From contig OZ023273.1 of the NCBI GenBank assembly GCA_964007475.1, forward strand, positions 67,846,445 through 67,910,444: DNA of 64,000 bases, written 5' to 3'. This document shows positions 23,556-36,415 of the stretch, one piece after another (the first letter of the stretch is position 1; each line of letters opens with the position of its first letter). Source of the stretch: Hybos culiciformis. Taxonomy: Eukaryota > Arthropoda > Insecta > Diptera > Hybotidae. Under the pieces are notes generated by a model, which saw only the letters and a list, made by a program, of their open reading frames with translations, searched no databases and was not told the origin of the DNA. The position numbers and the translations under genes are program-made.

Positions 23556-26500
23556 AATTGTGTTTGTTAAAAACTATTACATACGTCAGTTTAAATTCTC
23601 CCAATATTGTAAATGATACCATAATTATATGAATATTTATGATCTACTAATCAAAGCAATAACTTAGGTTTAAGGTTTTTTTTCTTCCAGTTTTCCTTAA
23701 TTTGATATTTGTTAAATAATTAAATAAAAATCAATATATCTACTCTTATCGTGATCCAAATATCATGATCAATATATGCGGCTTATTAATTAATATCTAT
23801 AATAGAGAGCAATACTCATGAAGCGAATTTTTTATCCGGGAAAATAAAATATTCATTGATATTTTAAAACTTTTTCAAGCTTCATAAAAACATGAAAATT
23901 AACTTTAGATCTAATTACTTACAATAACTATATGTACAACCGAATGTATCGTTACTATATAAAAACAGATATTAAAATATTCCACTGTAATGTTTATTTA
24001 AAATGTTATTTAGTGTGAAAAATAAAAGAAATAAAATTTATTTTTCAATTTAATATAGCTATAAATTAAAATAAACTAAAAGTATCTTCATTCTTTATTT
24101 AATTTTAAAATACAAAATCACAAAGTATCTCAGGTGTAAATTTTAAAAATGTAGAAGAAAATTGAGATTCTTCTTTTTTTTTTCTAAATAAAATTCACCT
24201 GGTGATAGAAATTTTTTTTTTTTTTAATTGAAAATAAAATTTCGAATTTAATACCGGGTGGATCAAAGTAAAATTGATTTGATCGAGCGTTATATATATT
24301 AAAACCAATAGACTAAAGAATTATTAATATATGCATATACATTTAATTTTTTAAAGTTTACAGAAATTGAAATAATTCCGAAATACAATTATACAGTTAT
24401 AACATTTTGTAGTTCTCTAGTCTCTTTTGTTTCCAGGTATATCGAATTGTTCTTGGATTATTGAATAATTTTCATACAAAAATTTTCTCGGATTAACTGC
24501 TGGATTAGCTTCAGAATTAGATAATACAGGAACTTTTCTTCACTTAGTTCTTTGGATTAGCTGATAGTCACTAAACATAATTAAAGTTCCTAAAGTACGA
24601 TGTGCTTTTCGCGTATCATCATTATTTAGACAAAATAAACTTTCGTTTTTGAAATGTCAAATTAAAAAATAAAAAACTATATACGTATTATATTTTTGGT
24701 TTAGGAAAGATTAGGATTGTGAGAGTGTTTATTTATCAACATTTACTATGTTATCTGTTGCTCCTACAGTAAAATCTTTTTTAAATGCCAATAGGTATAT
24801 TAATCTTTATATGAGATTCTATGCGATAACGAATTCAAAAATTGTTATCATAAAAATTAAAAATCATTATTCACCCACAAAATTTTATTAATTTTTATTT
24901 CCTATGCTTTTTTAATTATTCAAATTTTTCAGAAATGTATAAATAAATTTTTATCGTAAAGTTTCTAATTTTCATCAATTTTACATCCGTTTCAATGAAT
25001 TTTTAATATTTCTTTTATTATCGGTTCAAAATGAACTAAAAATATATTAAAACAAAATAATAATCCTTTCCATTCATTACCAATAATTAATATTATTGTT
25101 TACAAATTAAAAAAAAGGGATTTAAATGATATTGCGACCGAAAAACTGTGTTTCTTTTATATCTTTTTGTTTTCTTTTTTATATAAAACTTGATAATTAT
25201 TCATATTACATTTTCTTTTGCCAAATATAGAAGATAAGTATATCTAAAATCTAATAAACAGAATGTTTGTGTTTCTGAATTTCTAATAATTGGTCGACGT
25301 CAAATTGAAAAAGATAATAAATGTACATCAAACCTTTCAACCAAAAACGCCCACTGTGAAACCGATTTTATATGTAATTGGGGTTAGGTTCTAGATAGTA
25401 GAAAAATTTCAAAAAATATAATTAAGTTTTATTCAAAGACTAATATATATAAATTTACATTAAAATAAACATAAAAATTTTATCAAACAGTCTAAATTCA
25501 AAGACTTATACATACATATAATGAATACCTATGTACTTATAAAGATTAATAAAACTTGAATGTACTATCAACATTAATAAAAACTGCCTATATTTTTAAA
25601 ATTTAATGAATTAAATGTGTAGGTATCTTGAAAATAATATCATTAAAAGTCATATATGCCATAATATGTAAATGAGGGAATTTTCACCGAAATCCAGAAC
25701 CTAATTTGAATCCTTGAGTTGGTTGTAACAATTTTCCTAATGGACTAATTCTAATTTTTATCAGAATCCATCTAAACTTTAAAATTTTAAAATTTATAAA
25801 AATTTTATATGAAAATAATTTAGACCTTATGAGGAGAGGCTCCAAAACCCGAAACGAAGTGAACGAGATTACGCATGTTTGGTATTCAGAGAATGAAAAT
25901 CGATTGGCTGATATTAGTTATGAGAATTGATAAGTTCAATTGATAAGTTGATATTTTAAGTGTTTTTTTTTATATAAAATTGAAATGATTTTACTACAAA
26001 TTCGGGGAAAAGGAAATAGAGATTTCAGTCAAATTAAAATTTACAGTGAATTGATGGAATAAAAGGAATAAAGTTAAACATTTACCAAATACGTGTAGAA
26101 ACCACCTTTAAGAAACTAATGAAATATATTAATTTTAATTTCAAAATTAACTAAATATAAAAATTGTATAATTTTTTCCGAAAATTCTCTATTAATTAAT
26201 ACTTAATTAAATTACATTTAATAATAATTACAAATTTATAACACCCTGTGGCTTTATTTATAAATGAAATCAATTTAATTCAGTCATTAGCAATTTCTTT
26301 ATAATAATTAATTCCAATAAAAATATTAGCAAAAAAAACAAACAAACTTAACTGAAAAATGAAATTTTATATATAATATTTTGAGGCTAATGAAAATTGG
26401 AAAAGGATTTTCAATTTTATTTTTAATTGTATAACTATACACATTTATATAGAAAAAGTTAATTAAATTTTTTTTAGTTTTCGCTCTGGCTAAGTTTTAA

Positions 26501-26832
26501 AAAATAATACACAAATTAAAATTATAAAAATTTTCTAATAAAAAAAATAATAAAAAATAAAATTAAAAAATTATCAAAAAATTTTCATTTCAAATTTGAG
26601 TTTTTTTTTTTTTTATTTTTCATTTCAAGTTTTAAGTATATAAAACAATGTTTTGTATAAAATCTTGTCAGCGAGCCACAAAATAAATTATGAAAATAAA
26701 AATGTTTTAGAATTGTAGTGCAAAATTCTAATGTTACTGGAATTTTTATATAAATTGTTTCAAGAATTTATTTTTTTTTTTAAAACATGATTTTTTATTC
26801 ATATATATTTTTTTTTTTTCTTTTCTTTACAG
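23556..26832. other. intergenic DNA and 5' flank of the guanylyl cyclase gene
   Basis: No element boundaries or coding regions seen. The cyclase exon at 26833 begins at a 3' splice site, so at least one non-coding 5' exon and the promoter lie upstream, here or beyond. I could not place them. Confidence 0.5.
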
Positions 26833-26900
26833 GTACTTAATAATTTAGATGCAGTGAAAGAAAATTTAATTTTCACGGTGCTCCATAATCAATCAACAAA

Positions 26901-29900
26901 ATGTATGGTCTTCTTTTAGAAAATCTTTCAGAATATATAAAAGCAGTTTATGGCGATGAGAGATGGGATGACATTAGACGGCAAAGTGGTAAAAAAAAAA
27001 AAAAAATAATGTTTTGTTATATAGTTATTATTATTTTATATATAGATTGCCAAATTCTGCAATTTACAATATTTAATTATGTTCAAAAACAAATATACAT
27101 TTATGTAAATTTAAATTTCGTACTTAATTGGATGGAATTGACGAAAAGTAAAATAATATGTATATACTAAATTATGACATAAAATTGGATATTAGTTATT
27201 TAGAAGATATAAGTTATAAGCAATGTGTTAAAATTGCAGAGAACTAACAAAAACAATTTTTTTTTTCAGGAATTGATTCACCAGCATTTAGTGTTCATCA
27301 GGTATATCCAGAGAATCTACTCAACAAATTGGCAAAAAAAGCACAGCAGGTATTAAATGAATATTAAAATAAAACAATATATATAGGTTGGTATGGTAGT
27401 GTTTTCAGGATTTTATTAGTAGTAATTTAGAAAAAGGAAAGGTCCGATTTCAAGACAAAAATGAGAAGAAATTTTTTCTTACTTCAAAAAAAAAAAAAAA
27501 AAATTTGTTCAAACAATATATCAACATTTTGCTGTTGAAATATACCACCACTTTATGTTTATTTTAATTTCAATTTATAATCTTAAAATATCATATAATT
27601 TCTGGATGATTATTATGGTATTGAAATATGTGAATTAATATAACATACACACACACAGTATATTCATAATTTCACAATTAAGCCTTAAAATTATTTTGTT
27701 GAAACGTGATTTTAAAACATAGATGTACACAGGCTTATACTACATTTATACTATATAATTTTATTTTAATACATTAAAAAGCGAGATATAAAGTATTATA
27801 AAGTAATACACGATCAATAATCAAGTCTTACATAATATTATTGCACTACACCAAAATAATGCTACTATCATTTACTTCTTATTTTAATAACTTATTAATT
27901 TCCCATGTTCTGCATTTTCATAATAAAATGTGTACATTAAATAAGATTCGCAGCAGCCTTACTTACCATAATATATGTATCTTGTACCTATATCCAAATC
28001 TCTTTAATAAATTTTAATCTCCACCAATTATCTTTTTGTTAAATTTAAGATTCTTGGAGTGTCGGAAAGAGAATTTATGGATCAGATGGGTGTATATTTT
28101 GTTGGATTTGTTGGACAATATGGTTATGATAGAGTGTTAAGTGTATTGGGAAGGCATATGAGGGATTTTCTAAACGGTTTGGATAACTTACATGAGTATC
28201 TTAAATTTTCTTATCCTAAAATGAGAGCACCTTCATTTATTTGCGAAAACGAAACAAAACAAGGTTTAACTCTACATTATAGATCAAAACGACGTGGTTT
28301 TGTATATTACACAATGGGCCAAATACGTGAGGTAAATTTTTTATAAATTTTTTAATTTTATAATATTGTTAACATAAATTAATTTATACAATACACACAT
28401 TTTTTTAAATTATGAATATTGTTATAACTTAGGTGGCTAGATATTTTTATCACAAAGAAATGCATATCGAGTTAGTACGGGAGGAAATCCTTTTCGACAC
28501 AGTTCATGTAACATTTCAATTAACTTTTGATAATAGAGCTTTCACATTGGCATCATTAGCATTAACTCGAGAAGAAAAACATTTGCCAATTAGTGCCCAT
28601 GTATTATTTGAGATATTTCCATTTTGTATAGTATTTAGGTAAGAAGTATAGATAAATTCATCTGTTTTCTTCTTGGTACATATTTTGTATTTTTGTAGCT
28701 CTGATATGATGGTTAGAAGTATTGGTAATTCATTGATGGTAATTTTGCCAGAATTAGTTGGAAATAAAATAACAAATTGGTTTGATTTAGTGCGACCATT
28801 AATTGCCTTTAAATTTCAAACGGTAATATTTAAATTTTTTCTTTTAAATTTATTAAAAAATATAGAACAGTGGAGCTCGTTTGCAACAACCGCTCTCTAT
28901 TCAGAAACCAATCCACTCTCAGCTCTTACTTCACTTCCTTGAACACAATCGGGCGCTAAACATTTAGTTAAGCTTCTTTATCTACATCGACTCATACACC
29001 AATATTCATGAAAAACCATTTTCAGCCTCGAGGTTTTTCTATTTTTTTTTAGTTTCTTTTATCTCACATGCTAATATTTATCAGAATCCATTAAAAAATT
29101 AAAAAAAATTTAAATTAAAATTTTGGAGGGGCATATCTCTGAAACGGAGGCTTGTCGGCCTGTTGGATTTCGACTTTTGGGTATCAAAACGTTTCTTGTG
29201 CAATTATGTTGTTAAATTAAAAAAAAAAATTTAAAAATATGTACATATATTTTTTTTTTTTCTAAAATCCCATTAATAATTATTATATAAATGTTATTAA
29301 AATATTTTTGAATAATTTTAATTTACGACTGCCAGATTTTAAATAGGACAAACAATATTTTTGAATTGATAACTGTGGAGCCCATTCCGGAACGTTTTGA
29401 TCCTACAAAGAAAAAGGAATTGATACTTAATGATGATGGCACTGAGCCAGAAAAAACATTAAGATTAAAAGGTAAAAATTGATTGTAAAAGTAAAATACC
29501 TAAAAATTGAAAAAAAAATTAAAAACTTTTATCATTTAAGGTCAAATGATATACATGGAAAATTGGAGAATGATTATGTTTCTGGGTACACCAGTAATGC
29601 CAGATTTAGTTTCTTTAATAAGCACAGGATTGTATATTAATGACTTATCTATGCACGATTTCAGCAGGTACATTTTCGATTCACTAAAATTGTCTAAGAA
29701 AAAAATTTAGCAGAAGTTATAGGTATTTTCTATATTGTGTAATAAAAAACTTAGCAGTTGTATTTTCTTAATTCTATGGCGTGTTCGTTCGTGGATTGGA
29801 TTCCCACCGGGGGCCGAAATTAGTTTATAACAACTTTTAGAATTACTAATTGTATAAAAAAATATTATACTTTTTTAAATTACCTCTGCAGAGATTTAAT

Positions 29901-32900
29901 GTTAGCTGGTACTCAACAGTCCGTCGAACTTAAATTAGCTTTAGATCAAGAACAACAAAAATCAAAAAAATTAGAAGAATCAATGAAAAAGTTGGATGAA
30001 GAAATGCGACGTACTGATGAATTATTATATCAAATGATACCAAAACAAGTTGCTGATCGATTGCGACGAGGCGAGAATCCAATTGATACTTGTGAAGTAA
30101 ATATATTTTATAATATTCTCGACAATATAATTGAAATTTTAACAAATCTTTTTAGATGTTTGACAGCGTATCAATTCTTTTCTCAGATGTTGTAACATTT
30201 ACAGAAATATGCAGCCGTATTACTCCAATGGAAGTTGTATCTATGTTAAATGCAATGTACTCAATATTTGACACTCTAACAGAACGAAATAATGTTTATA
30301 AAGTTGAAACTATAGGCGATGCATATATGGTGGGATTCAGTATTAACATTGATGTTTTGTTTTTGTTAATAAACTTTTATAATGTTGTAGGTAGTATCTG
30401 GGGCTCCAGAAAAAGATGCTAATCATGCTGAGAAAACTTGTGATATGGCTTTAGATATGATTGATGCCATTAAAGATTTAAAAGATCCTTCTACAGGACA
30501 TCATTTACGAATTCGTGTTGGCGTACATAGTGGTGCTGTTGTAGCCGGTATTGTTGGCTTAAAAATGCCACGGTAACCCGTTTTATTTTATAAAAATATT
30601 ATAATAAATAATAAGGAGAATTCTATCCTAAGTTTATTTTAGCTTTACAAGAACTGGGCTATTATAAATGAAAATAACCATACGATTAAAAAAAGTTAAA
30701 GAAAAACGATAATTTTAACAATTGAGTTGAACATTACTTAAACAATGCTCTCAATCATACATATACGTATATATATATTTAAAAAAATCTTATATCAGAC
30801 AGAAGAGAACCGACACATAAAAACTTAGGATATTTTGAGATTTGGCTTATGTAACAAATTCTTATGAGAAATGTAATTTCAAGAATTTAAAATTACATAA
30901 AGAAAAAAGTAACGATTGTGGACCCTAGCACGGCACTTATACTGTCAAGTTTAGATATGCCGAATTTGAGTCCCCTTTTTCATAATTTCAATTAACAACG
31001 TAATTTCATTAATAATTAATAGGGGTTGGGAAGCGAAAATCCCGAGTACAAAAGCCCGAAAAAAAAATCCCGGAAGATAAAATCCCGGAAGATAAAATCC
31101 CGGAAGTTAAAATGCTGGAAAACAAAATCCCGGAAGTTAAAATCCCGAAATGACAAAACCCTGGAAACCAAAATCACGGAAGGACAAATGCCCGGAAACC
31201 AGAAAACCGCAGGGACAAAACCCCGGAAATTTTAATTTGGAAGAAAAAATGGCGATACTACTATTTTTTGGAAAAGGATAAAGAGGGTATTCCAGAACGA
31301 GAGGAAAGGTTGAGGGCGGCGGGCGGGCGAACTGTTGGTTGGTCAGTGGGATTTGCGGCTGGGATTACGTCGTTTCTATATAACAAGTTCCGGGATTTAG
31401 TGTTTTAGGGATTTTGACTTCCGGGATTTCAGAATCCGGGATTGTGATTTCCGGGGTTTTGTAAATGGGGGGAAAAAAAATTCCGGAACTTCGTACCTCC
31501 AGGATTTTTGACTCCGGGCATTAGACCGGCTTCCAATTAACAGTTGTCTTCTTACTTACGCGGACGACGTGAAAATATATAAAAGAATAAATTCAATTGA
31601 GGACGCTTTGCTTTTCGACAAAAAATATGGATTGATTATTTACTTTGTTCCGGTCAAAAATTCTCTCAATTAACATTCCAAAATGCGCGTCTATTATCGT
31701 CTAAGCCCCGTTCATTTGATTTTTCAATAAATAATGGGAAATTAAATATAGTATGTAATATGTTTCAGGGTGTTTTCTTAGATATTTTGACGAGAAGCAA
31801 ATTTTTAAATAATTGTATTTGTATTATGAATACTTTGTTTAGTTTAGAAAGAATTATTTTCTAAAAACTGTGATTAACTACTTAAAATGTTTTAACTTAA
31901 AATTTATTCTTGTTATAACGTATTTAGATATTGTTTATTTGGGGACACCGTTAATACAGCTTCACGAATGGAATCTAATAGTCAAGCTATGAAAATTCAT
32001 ATATCGGAAGCAACCAAAGATTTAGTTGGGCCAACTTACAAAGTAACGGAGCGTGGAGAGGTTGATGTAAAAGGAAAGGGAACAATGAAAACTTTTTGGT
32101 TAGATCAAAGAGAAAATCGACAACCATTACAACTTGATTCTAGTGTATTGCATCCAGTGACAGTGGTTACAGCGATTGTTGATCGACACAATTCAATACC
32201 ATCAATATCATCAAGACGTGCAAGTATTGGAGTACCATTGCCTCCAATGGCGTCACCAATTGGAATTATGCCAACTCAAGCAATCTTACCGCCACCACTT
32301 GTATTTCCACAACAAACTCCGCCTCCGACTTCAGTTCCGAGGCCACAAACACCACAAACTACTGACGATCGTAGAATATATTCGCCAGTAACATTCCAAG
32401 ATGTAGCGAGGAGAAGCATAGCAAACTCACCGGTTCGAACTGTGTTCAGTGCCAGAAGTGGAAGGGAATCGAGATCAAACTCCACAGGTCAGGTATTCAT
32501 GCGTAGCCCTAGCGATGTTTTCGGGTCACTAATCAGTGATACCGAAGATTTCCTGGAAGATTTACAAAATAGTAAGCGCGGTTCAATAGCACCATCATCG
32601 CCATCATCATCATGTTGTAGTCCTAGTCCACCGTTTCGTATTGGTACTGCTCCAAGCAAACCAAAACATGGCAATCCAAATAAATTTACAGAAGAAGAAT
32701 TGGCAGCCTTGGAACAAACACCTCTTCCAACTACTGCTCCTATAAATGATAAAAAATCTAATTTCGATATTGGGAAAAAAAGGTGACGAAATTTTAATTT
32801 AATTATTTTTTCGTTGTTTTGATGAACAAGAATTTTTTTAAAATTTCAGATGTGATTCAAGAAGTAAGTCAAAAAATAAAGATCCTAGTGCTCCTATGAC

Positions 32901-33249
32901 AAAAGCCAGTCGCAAAGCTATGTTAGCAAAAAAACAAAGCAAAGCTATTGAAAAATTAGACAAAATGGTCGAAGAAGTTATGGAAAATGATTTACCACAG
33001 TTTTGCCCTTTTGCGTTGCCTCCACTACCACAATCTGTTAGTGCTGATGGTATTTGTAGTCATGGGTAAGAAAAAAATATGTGTGTTAATTTTTTTTTAA
33101 TTAATTTTAATTTTAGGCATAGTCATGTGGGGAACTCATATCCAATGTCAAATAGTCAAAGCTTTAATCACGTTCCAGCTTGTTGTGCAGCTTATCATTC
33201 AACAAATGGTAGACATAGAATGCATACAAACGCCTGTACTTTACTTTAA
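26901..33249 (+). CDS. Gyc88E: atypical soluble guanylyl cyclase, Gyc-88E type
   Basis: Makes cGMP from GTP under control of a haem-binding domain. The fly orthologue is an oxygen-responsive atypical cyclase. Thirteen coding exons close in phase (935 codons plus stop): 26901-26988, 27270-27349, 28050-28331, 28433-28638, 28699-28822, 29336-29471, 29541-29667, 29892-30096, 30156-30329, 30391-30572, 31928-32782, 32850-33065, 33117-33249. Order: H-NOX domain (about 1-180) with proximal His104 and the haem-propionate motif Y133-x-S-x-R137; HNOBA region; coiled coil (about 350-415); cyclase domain (417 to about 600). The cyclase domain has metal aspartates D427 and D471, guanine-site E467 and C537, and N544/R548, so a homodimer should be competent. 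A Ser/Pro-rich tail follows, ending in CTLL. The first exon has 68 nt of 5' UTR after an acceptor at 26832, so transcription starts further upstream. Introns hold repeats, including a fold-back element in intron 10. Confidence 0.95.
31023..31535. mobile_element. word-array element in cyclase intron 10
   Basis: The flanks ATTAATAG (31015-31022) and ATTAACAG (31536-31543) match at 7 of 8. The ends GGGTTGGGAAGC and, inverted, TTGGAAGCC are loosely complementary. The left half repeats AAAATCCCGGAAG about ten times; the right half carries the inverted word CTTCCGGGATTTT. The centre holds the GC-rich core module. The open frame across the left half (31026-31235, K/S/R-rich) is a by-product of the repeat. 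Confidence 0.7.
31315..31363 (+). repeat. GC-rich core module at the element centre
   Basis: It shares about 45 bp with 5320-5363 (GGCGGGCRGGCGAACTG, then the TTGGTCAGTGG part). Positions 31338-31363 are identical over 26 bp to 8521-8546. Confidence 0.85.
31540..31770 (+). pseudogene. LINE reverse transcriptase fragment (YADD box)
   Basis: Frame 31545 onward reads [20 protein letters not shown], with the catalytic YADD at 31557-31568. After a frameshift a second frame gives a [21 protein letters not shown] segment. This is the usual jockey/I-type RT region between the catalytic box and the KC box. It is a fragment in intron 10 of the cyclase gene, sense orientation. Confidence 0.7.
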
Positions 33250-33410
33250 AAGTAAATTAGATAATTAACATAAATATCTAGTCTTTATAACTAAATTGTT
33301 GAAAGTTAAAAAAAAAACCCTCAAATGAATGCTACCTTCCCTAATTTGTAGCAAAAATATCAAAAATTGTTTTCAATAGATTTATCTGCGTGCATACGAA
33401 TGTGTGTCTA

Positions 33411-33416
33411 AATAAA
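33411..33416 (+). terminator. candidate poly(A) signal of the cyclase gene
   Basis: AATAAA lies 162 nt after the stop codon. Several AATAAA-like hexamers also occur further on, so use of this one is not proven. Confidence 0.4.
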
Positions 33417-34427
33417 GAAAGAAAACGCTCTAAGCAGATTGAACCTTCTGCGGATTTTTATTTTATAATTTTCTGGCCCTTTTGAGAAATCACAATCTGA
33501 ATCTAACCCGATATTCGAAAATTAAGGAAGATTATTTAAATTTAATTTGTTCTTGTCCCGCCTTTTACATGAAATAATTTAGAAAAATAATTATGTAATA
33601 AAAAGAGAATAAATGGAAATTTTTTGAAATAGGCGATTTTTTTTCTATGGAGAAATAAATAAATTATAAAGTTCCTAAATGTATAATTACGTACATTATA
33701 TATAAATTAATTTTAATTATTTCAACTTTATATATTTTTCTTAATTATATTTCATTCTTCTTAATTAGAAGTTTTAAATACAATGTAAAAATATTTTCCT
33801 TTATTAAAAGTTGCCAGTTGTTCCGATAATGACTGAAAATATAGTTTTCAGAAGAAAAACTTGTTATATATATAGGTACTTGAGCTATTAATTCAAATAA
33901 AGTTTATTACAATAAATATTTTAAAAAATATAATTAAAATTAAAAAATGTATATTAAATGTTTACTTTTGAACACATTATTCACTGAACCCCTTTATAGT
34001 GCGGGAGTCAAGTGTTTCATAGCATAAGTAGTCTAAAAAAATCTAATAAAATTAGGAAATTCATATTTATTGAATGTTTGTAATCCACCGATGTAGATGG
34101 TAGACCGTACGTACATAGTACATAATTTTAATTTATTTATTCTACTTATTTATTTAATTATTTTATTTATTATTATATATGTAGATAAATGTTAAAATAA
34201 AATATAATAAATTTAAGACCAATAATTCTAAAGAATTCTGTATTTAATAAAATACCTCTAATATTGACAATAAAGCATTTGTTTTTTTTATATTTAAAAA
34301 TGGCTATATTAAACAAATAATAAAGAAAACTAATAGGTACCTAACGTTATTAGCACAAGTAACATTGAATATATAATATTGAATCTTAAAGTTTTAAATC
34401 ATTTTTGGTAAGACTAGCTAAGCGTTA
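33417..34427. other. intergenic DNA downstream of the cyclase gene
   Basis: AT-rich, nothing recognised apart from possible alternative 3' UTR sequence. Confidence 0.5.
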
Positions 34428-34830
34428 TATATCTGTGGGCACATGACATAATCGCCTAAGTCGATTTTGCTACTTTTCAGGAGAGCAGTTTAAAGTTTCA
34501 AATCCTTCCCTGAAATCGAATAATGAAGATAAATGGAACCTAGTTTTTAAAAGCCAAACATGAAAACCTTTTGTTAATTTTGAGAAATCAGTAAAATAAG
34601 CACTTAGGCTTTTATTCCTTTTTCATTATATTAGGTTAGACTTTACTAAGTCGACTTAAGCTGTTTTTCCAAACAAATTTTTTTTATTTTTATATGCTTA
34701 AGTATAGTTAGGTTGTTATAGCAAATAAAAAAAAACAACCTGTAATCAACTTAGGTTTTTATTCCAAATTTAAGGTATATAATTTTTTTTTTTAGGATTA
34801 GATCTTAATATAAAATATGATGAAAATTAC

Positions 34831-35358
34831 GGACCTATGAACTAGGATATGCATATATAGAATGTAAAAGCAAAAATGAACTGGAATATGTATAATAATA
34901 TAAAAGAAAATGAATTACGATATAATGAAAATGAACTAGGATATAATGAAAATAAACTAGGATATAATTAAAAAGAACTAGGGTTTAAAACCAAATTGAA
35001 CTAGAATATAAAAAATCAGATTATATCAGATTATTATATCCTAGTTCATTTTCATTATATCCTGGTTCATTATTATATTCTACCAAATCCATCATCATTT
35101 TCTGCATCAGACGAGTGTAAGCGTGCCCCGCCGGCCCGGCAGCCCCGGCGCGTTTCCTCGACACCCCGCGGCTCGTCATACACCTTCCCATAACATTATT
35201 TCAATTTTTCGATCAATAATCTTAATGCTTTAGTTTCATGTTCTAATTTTTAATCGAAATTACTTTCAGATATTAGGTATATCCTAGTTAATTTTTTTTA
35301 TATCCTAGTTCATTTTGATTTTTATATCGTAGTTCATTATATCCTAGTTCATAGGACC
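34831..35358. mobile_element. nested word-array element (GAACTAGGATATAA)
   Basis: Termini GGACCTATGAACTAGGAT (34831-) and, inverted, GGTCCTATGAACTAGGAT (ending 35358). The left side holds many GAACTAGGATATAA-type words; the right side mainly holds the complement TATCCTAGTTCATT. A GC-rich centre, 35121-35179, interrupts the AT-rich arms. Confidence 0.75.
35121..35179. other. GC-rich island at the centre of the nested element
   Basis: About 60 bp of strongly GC-rich sequence (CCCCGCCGGCCCGGC and following) inside very AT-rich arms. It differs from the 5.3/8.5/31.3-kb core module but has the same placement. Confidence 0.7.
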
Positions 35359-35600
35359 CAAAAAAAAATCAAAATGAACTAGAACATAAAATAAATAATG
35401 TTAAAATGAACTAGAATATAAAATAATTAATGTTAAAATGAACTAGAATATAAAATAAATAATGTTAAAATGAACTAGAATATAATAAATATAAAAGAAA
35501 ACGAACTACGATATAATGAAAATGAACTAGGATATAACAAGATTTGTTCTATATTCTAGTTCATTTTGGCTTTCATATTCTAGTTCATTATATCCAAGGC
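35359..35600. repeat. second block of AATGAACTAGAATATAA words
   Basis: Nine or so forward words, several spaced by AATAATGTTAAA, followed by two inverted ones (ATTCTAGTTCATT). It probably derives from the adjacent nested element by extension or a second insertion. Confidence 0.75.
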
Positions 35601-36324
35601 CGAAAAATACTACTTTTTGGTTTCAAATTCTGATTCACGATTTCTATACAACTCAGTTCAGAAATGTTAAAAAGTTAAAAAACTATATTTTTAAATTTTT
35701 TTTTATTATTATTCTGCAAATAAACATTTTCATTTTCAACAAAAAAAATAAATAAATTAAATTTTCTTAATAGAAAAATAAACCTAAGAAAATTTTCTTC
35801 TTCATTATCCAACAAATCTTTTTATAATAAGCTTGAAATCCAGGATTAATAAATTCTTTCTTTTTTCAAGGGAAATTTTGGGTGGGTTATTCATAATAAT
35901 TAGTTCATCTTCTGTAATTGAATCGACACCCTTTTTTCCAATTTTAAGAGTCTTAAAGTTTTTTATTTTCGTCCAAAGACGTTTTGTATACAATTTCGTT
36001 AAAACCCTTCTTGTACCGAATACCTTCTTGTACTGATTCCGTATAAAAATTTCTCCAGATTCATTCAAGTGCCGCCAATTAAATTTTTTTTTCGAAAACA
36101 GAAAAATTAAAAAAAATATTATTTTCCAACTCAGTAACACTTATTTGAGAGTTTATAGAATTAATAAATTGATACCAATCCCTGGGAATTTGAATTTCAA
36201 CATTAGTTTTTTCTTTTTTCGTGCTATCAATGCATGGTTCTAAAAATTTGTGATCTAACTATATACTCAATTTGTTGATTATTATTGACGAAAATAATAA
36301 ACATGTTAGCCACTATGGTATGGC

Positions 36325-36415
36325 TCCCGGGATAGTATTCCCGGGATTTTACACGAATTTAAACATCCCGAATCCCGGGAAATTATACTTTATTCCCGGG
36401 AAAAAAATTAAATAA
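36325..36415. repeat. CCCGGGA palindromic word cluster
   Basis: Four CCCGGG palindromes in about 85 bp, with ATTCCCGGGAT-type neighbours. A further AATCCCGGGT lies near 36695. Embedded in the 3-kb TIR element. Confidence 0.6.

Noticed and set aside
31026..31235. 69-codon K/S/R-rich open frame
   Set aside because: It is translation of the AAAATCCCGGAAG word array; no start context, no homologue pattern, inside an intron-borne element.
36000..36140. 111-codon open frame at 35805-36140
   Set aside because: Lys/Phe/Ile-rich, no recognisable motif, inside the 3-kb TIR element; could not be supported as a gene.
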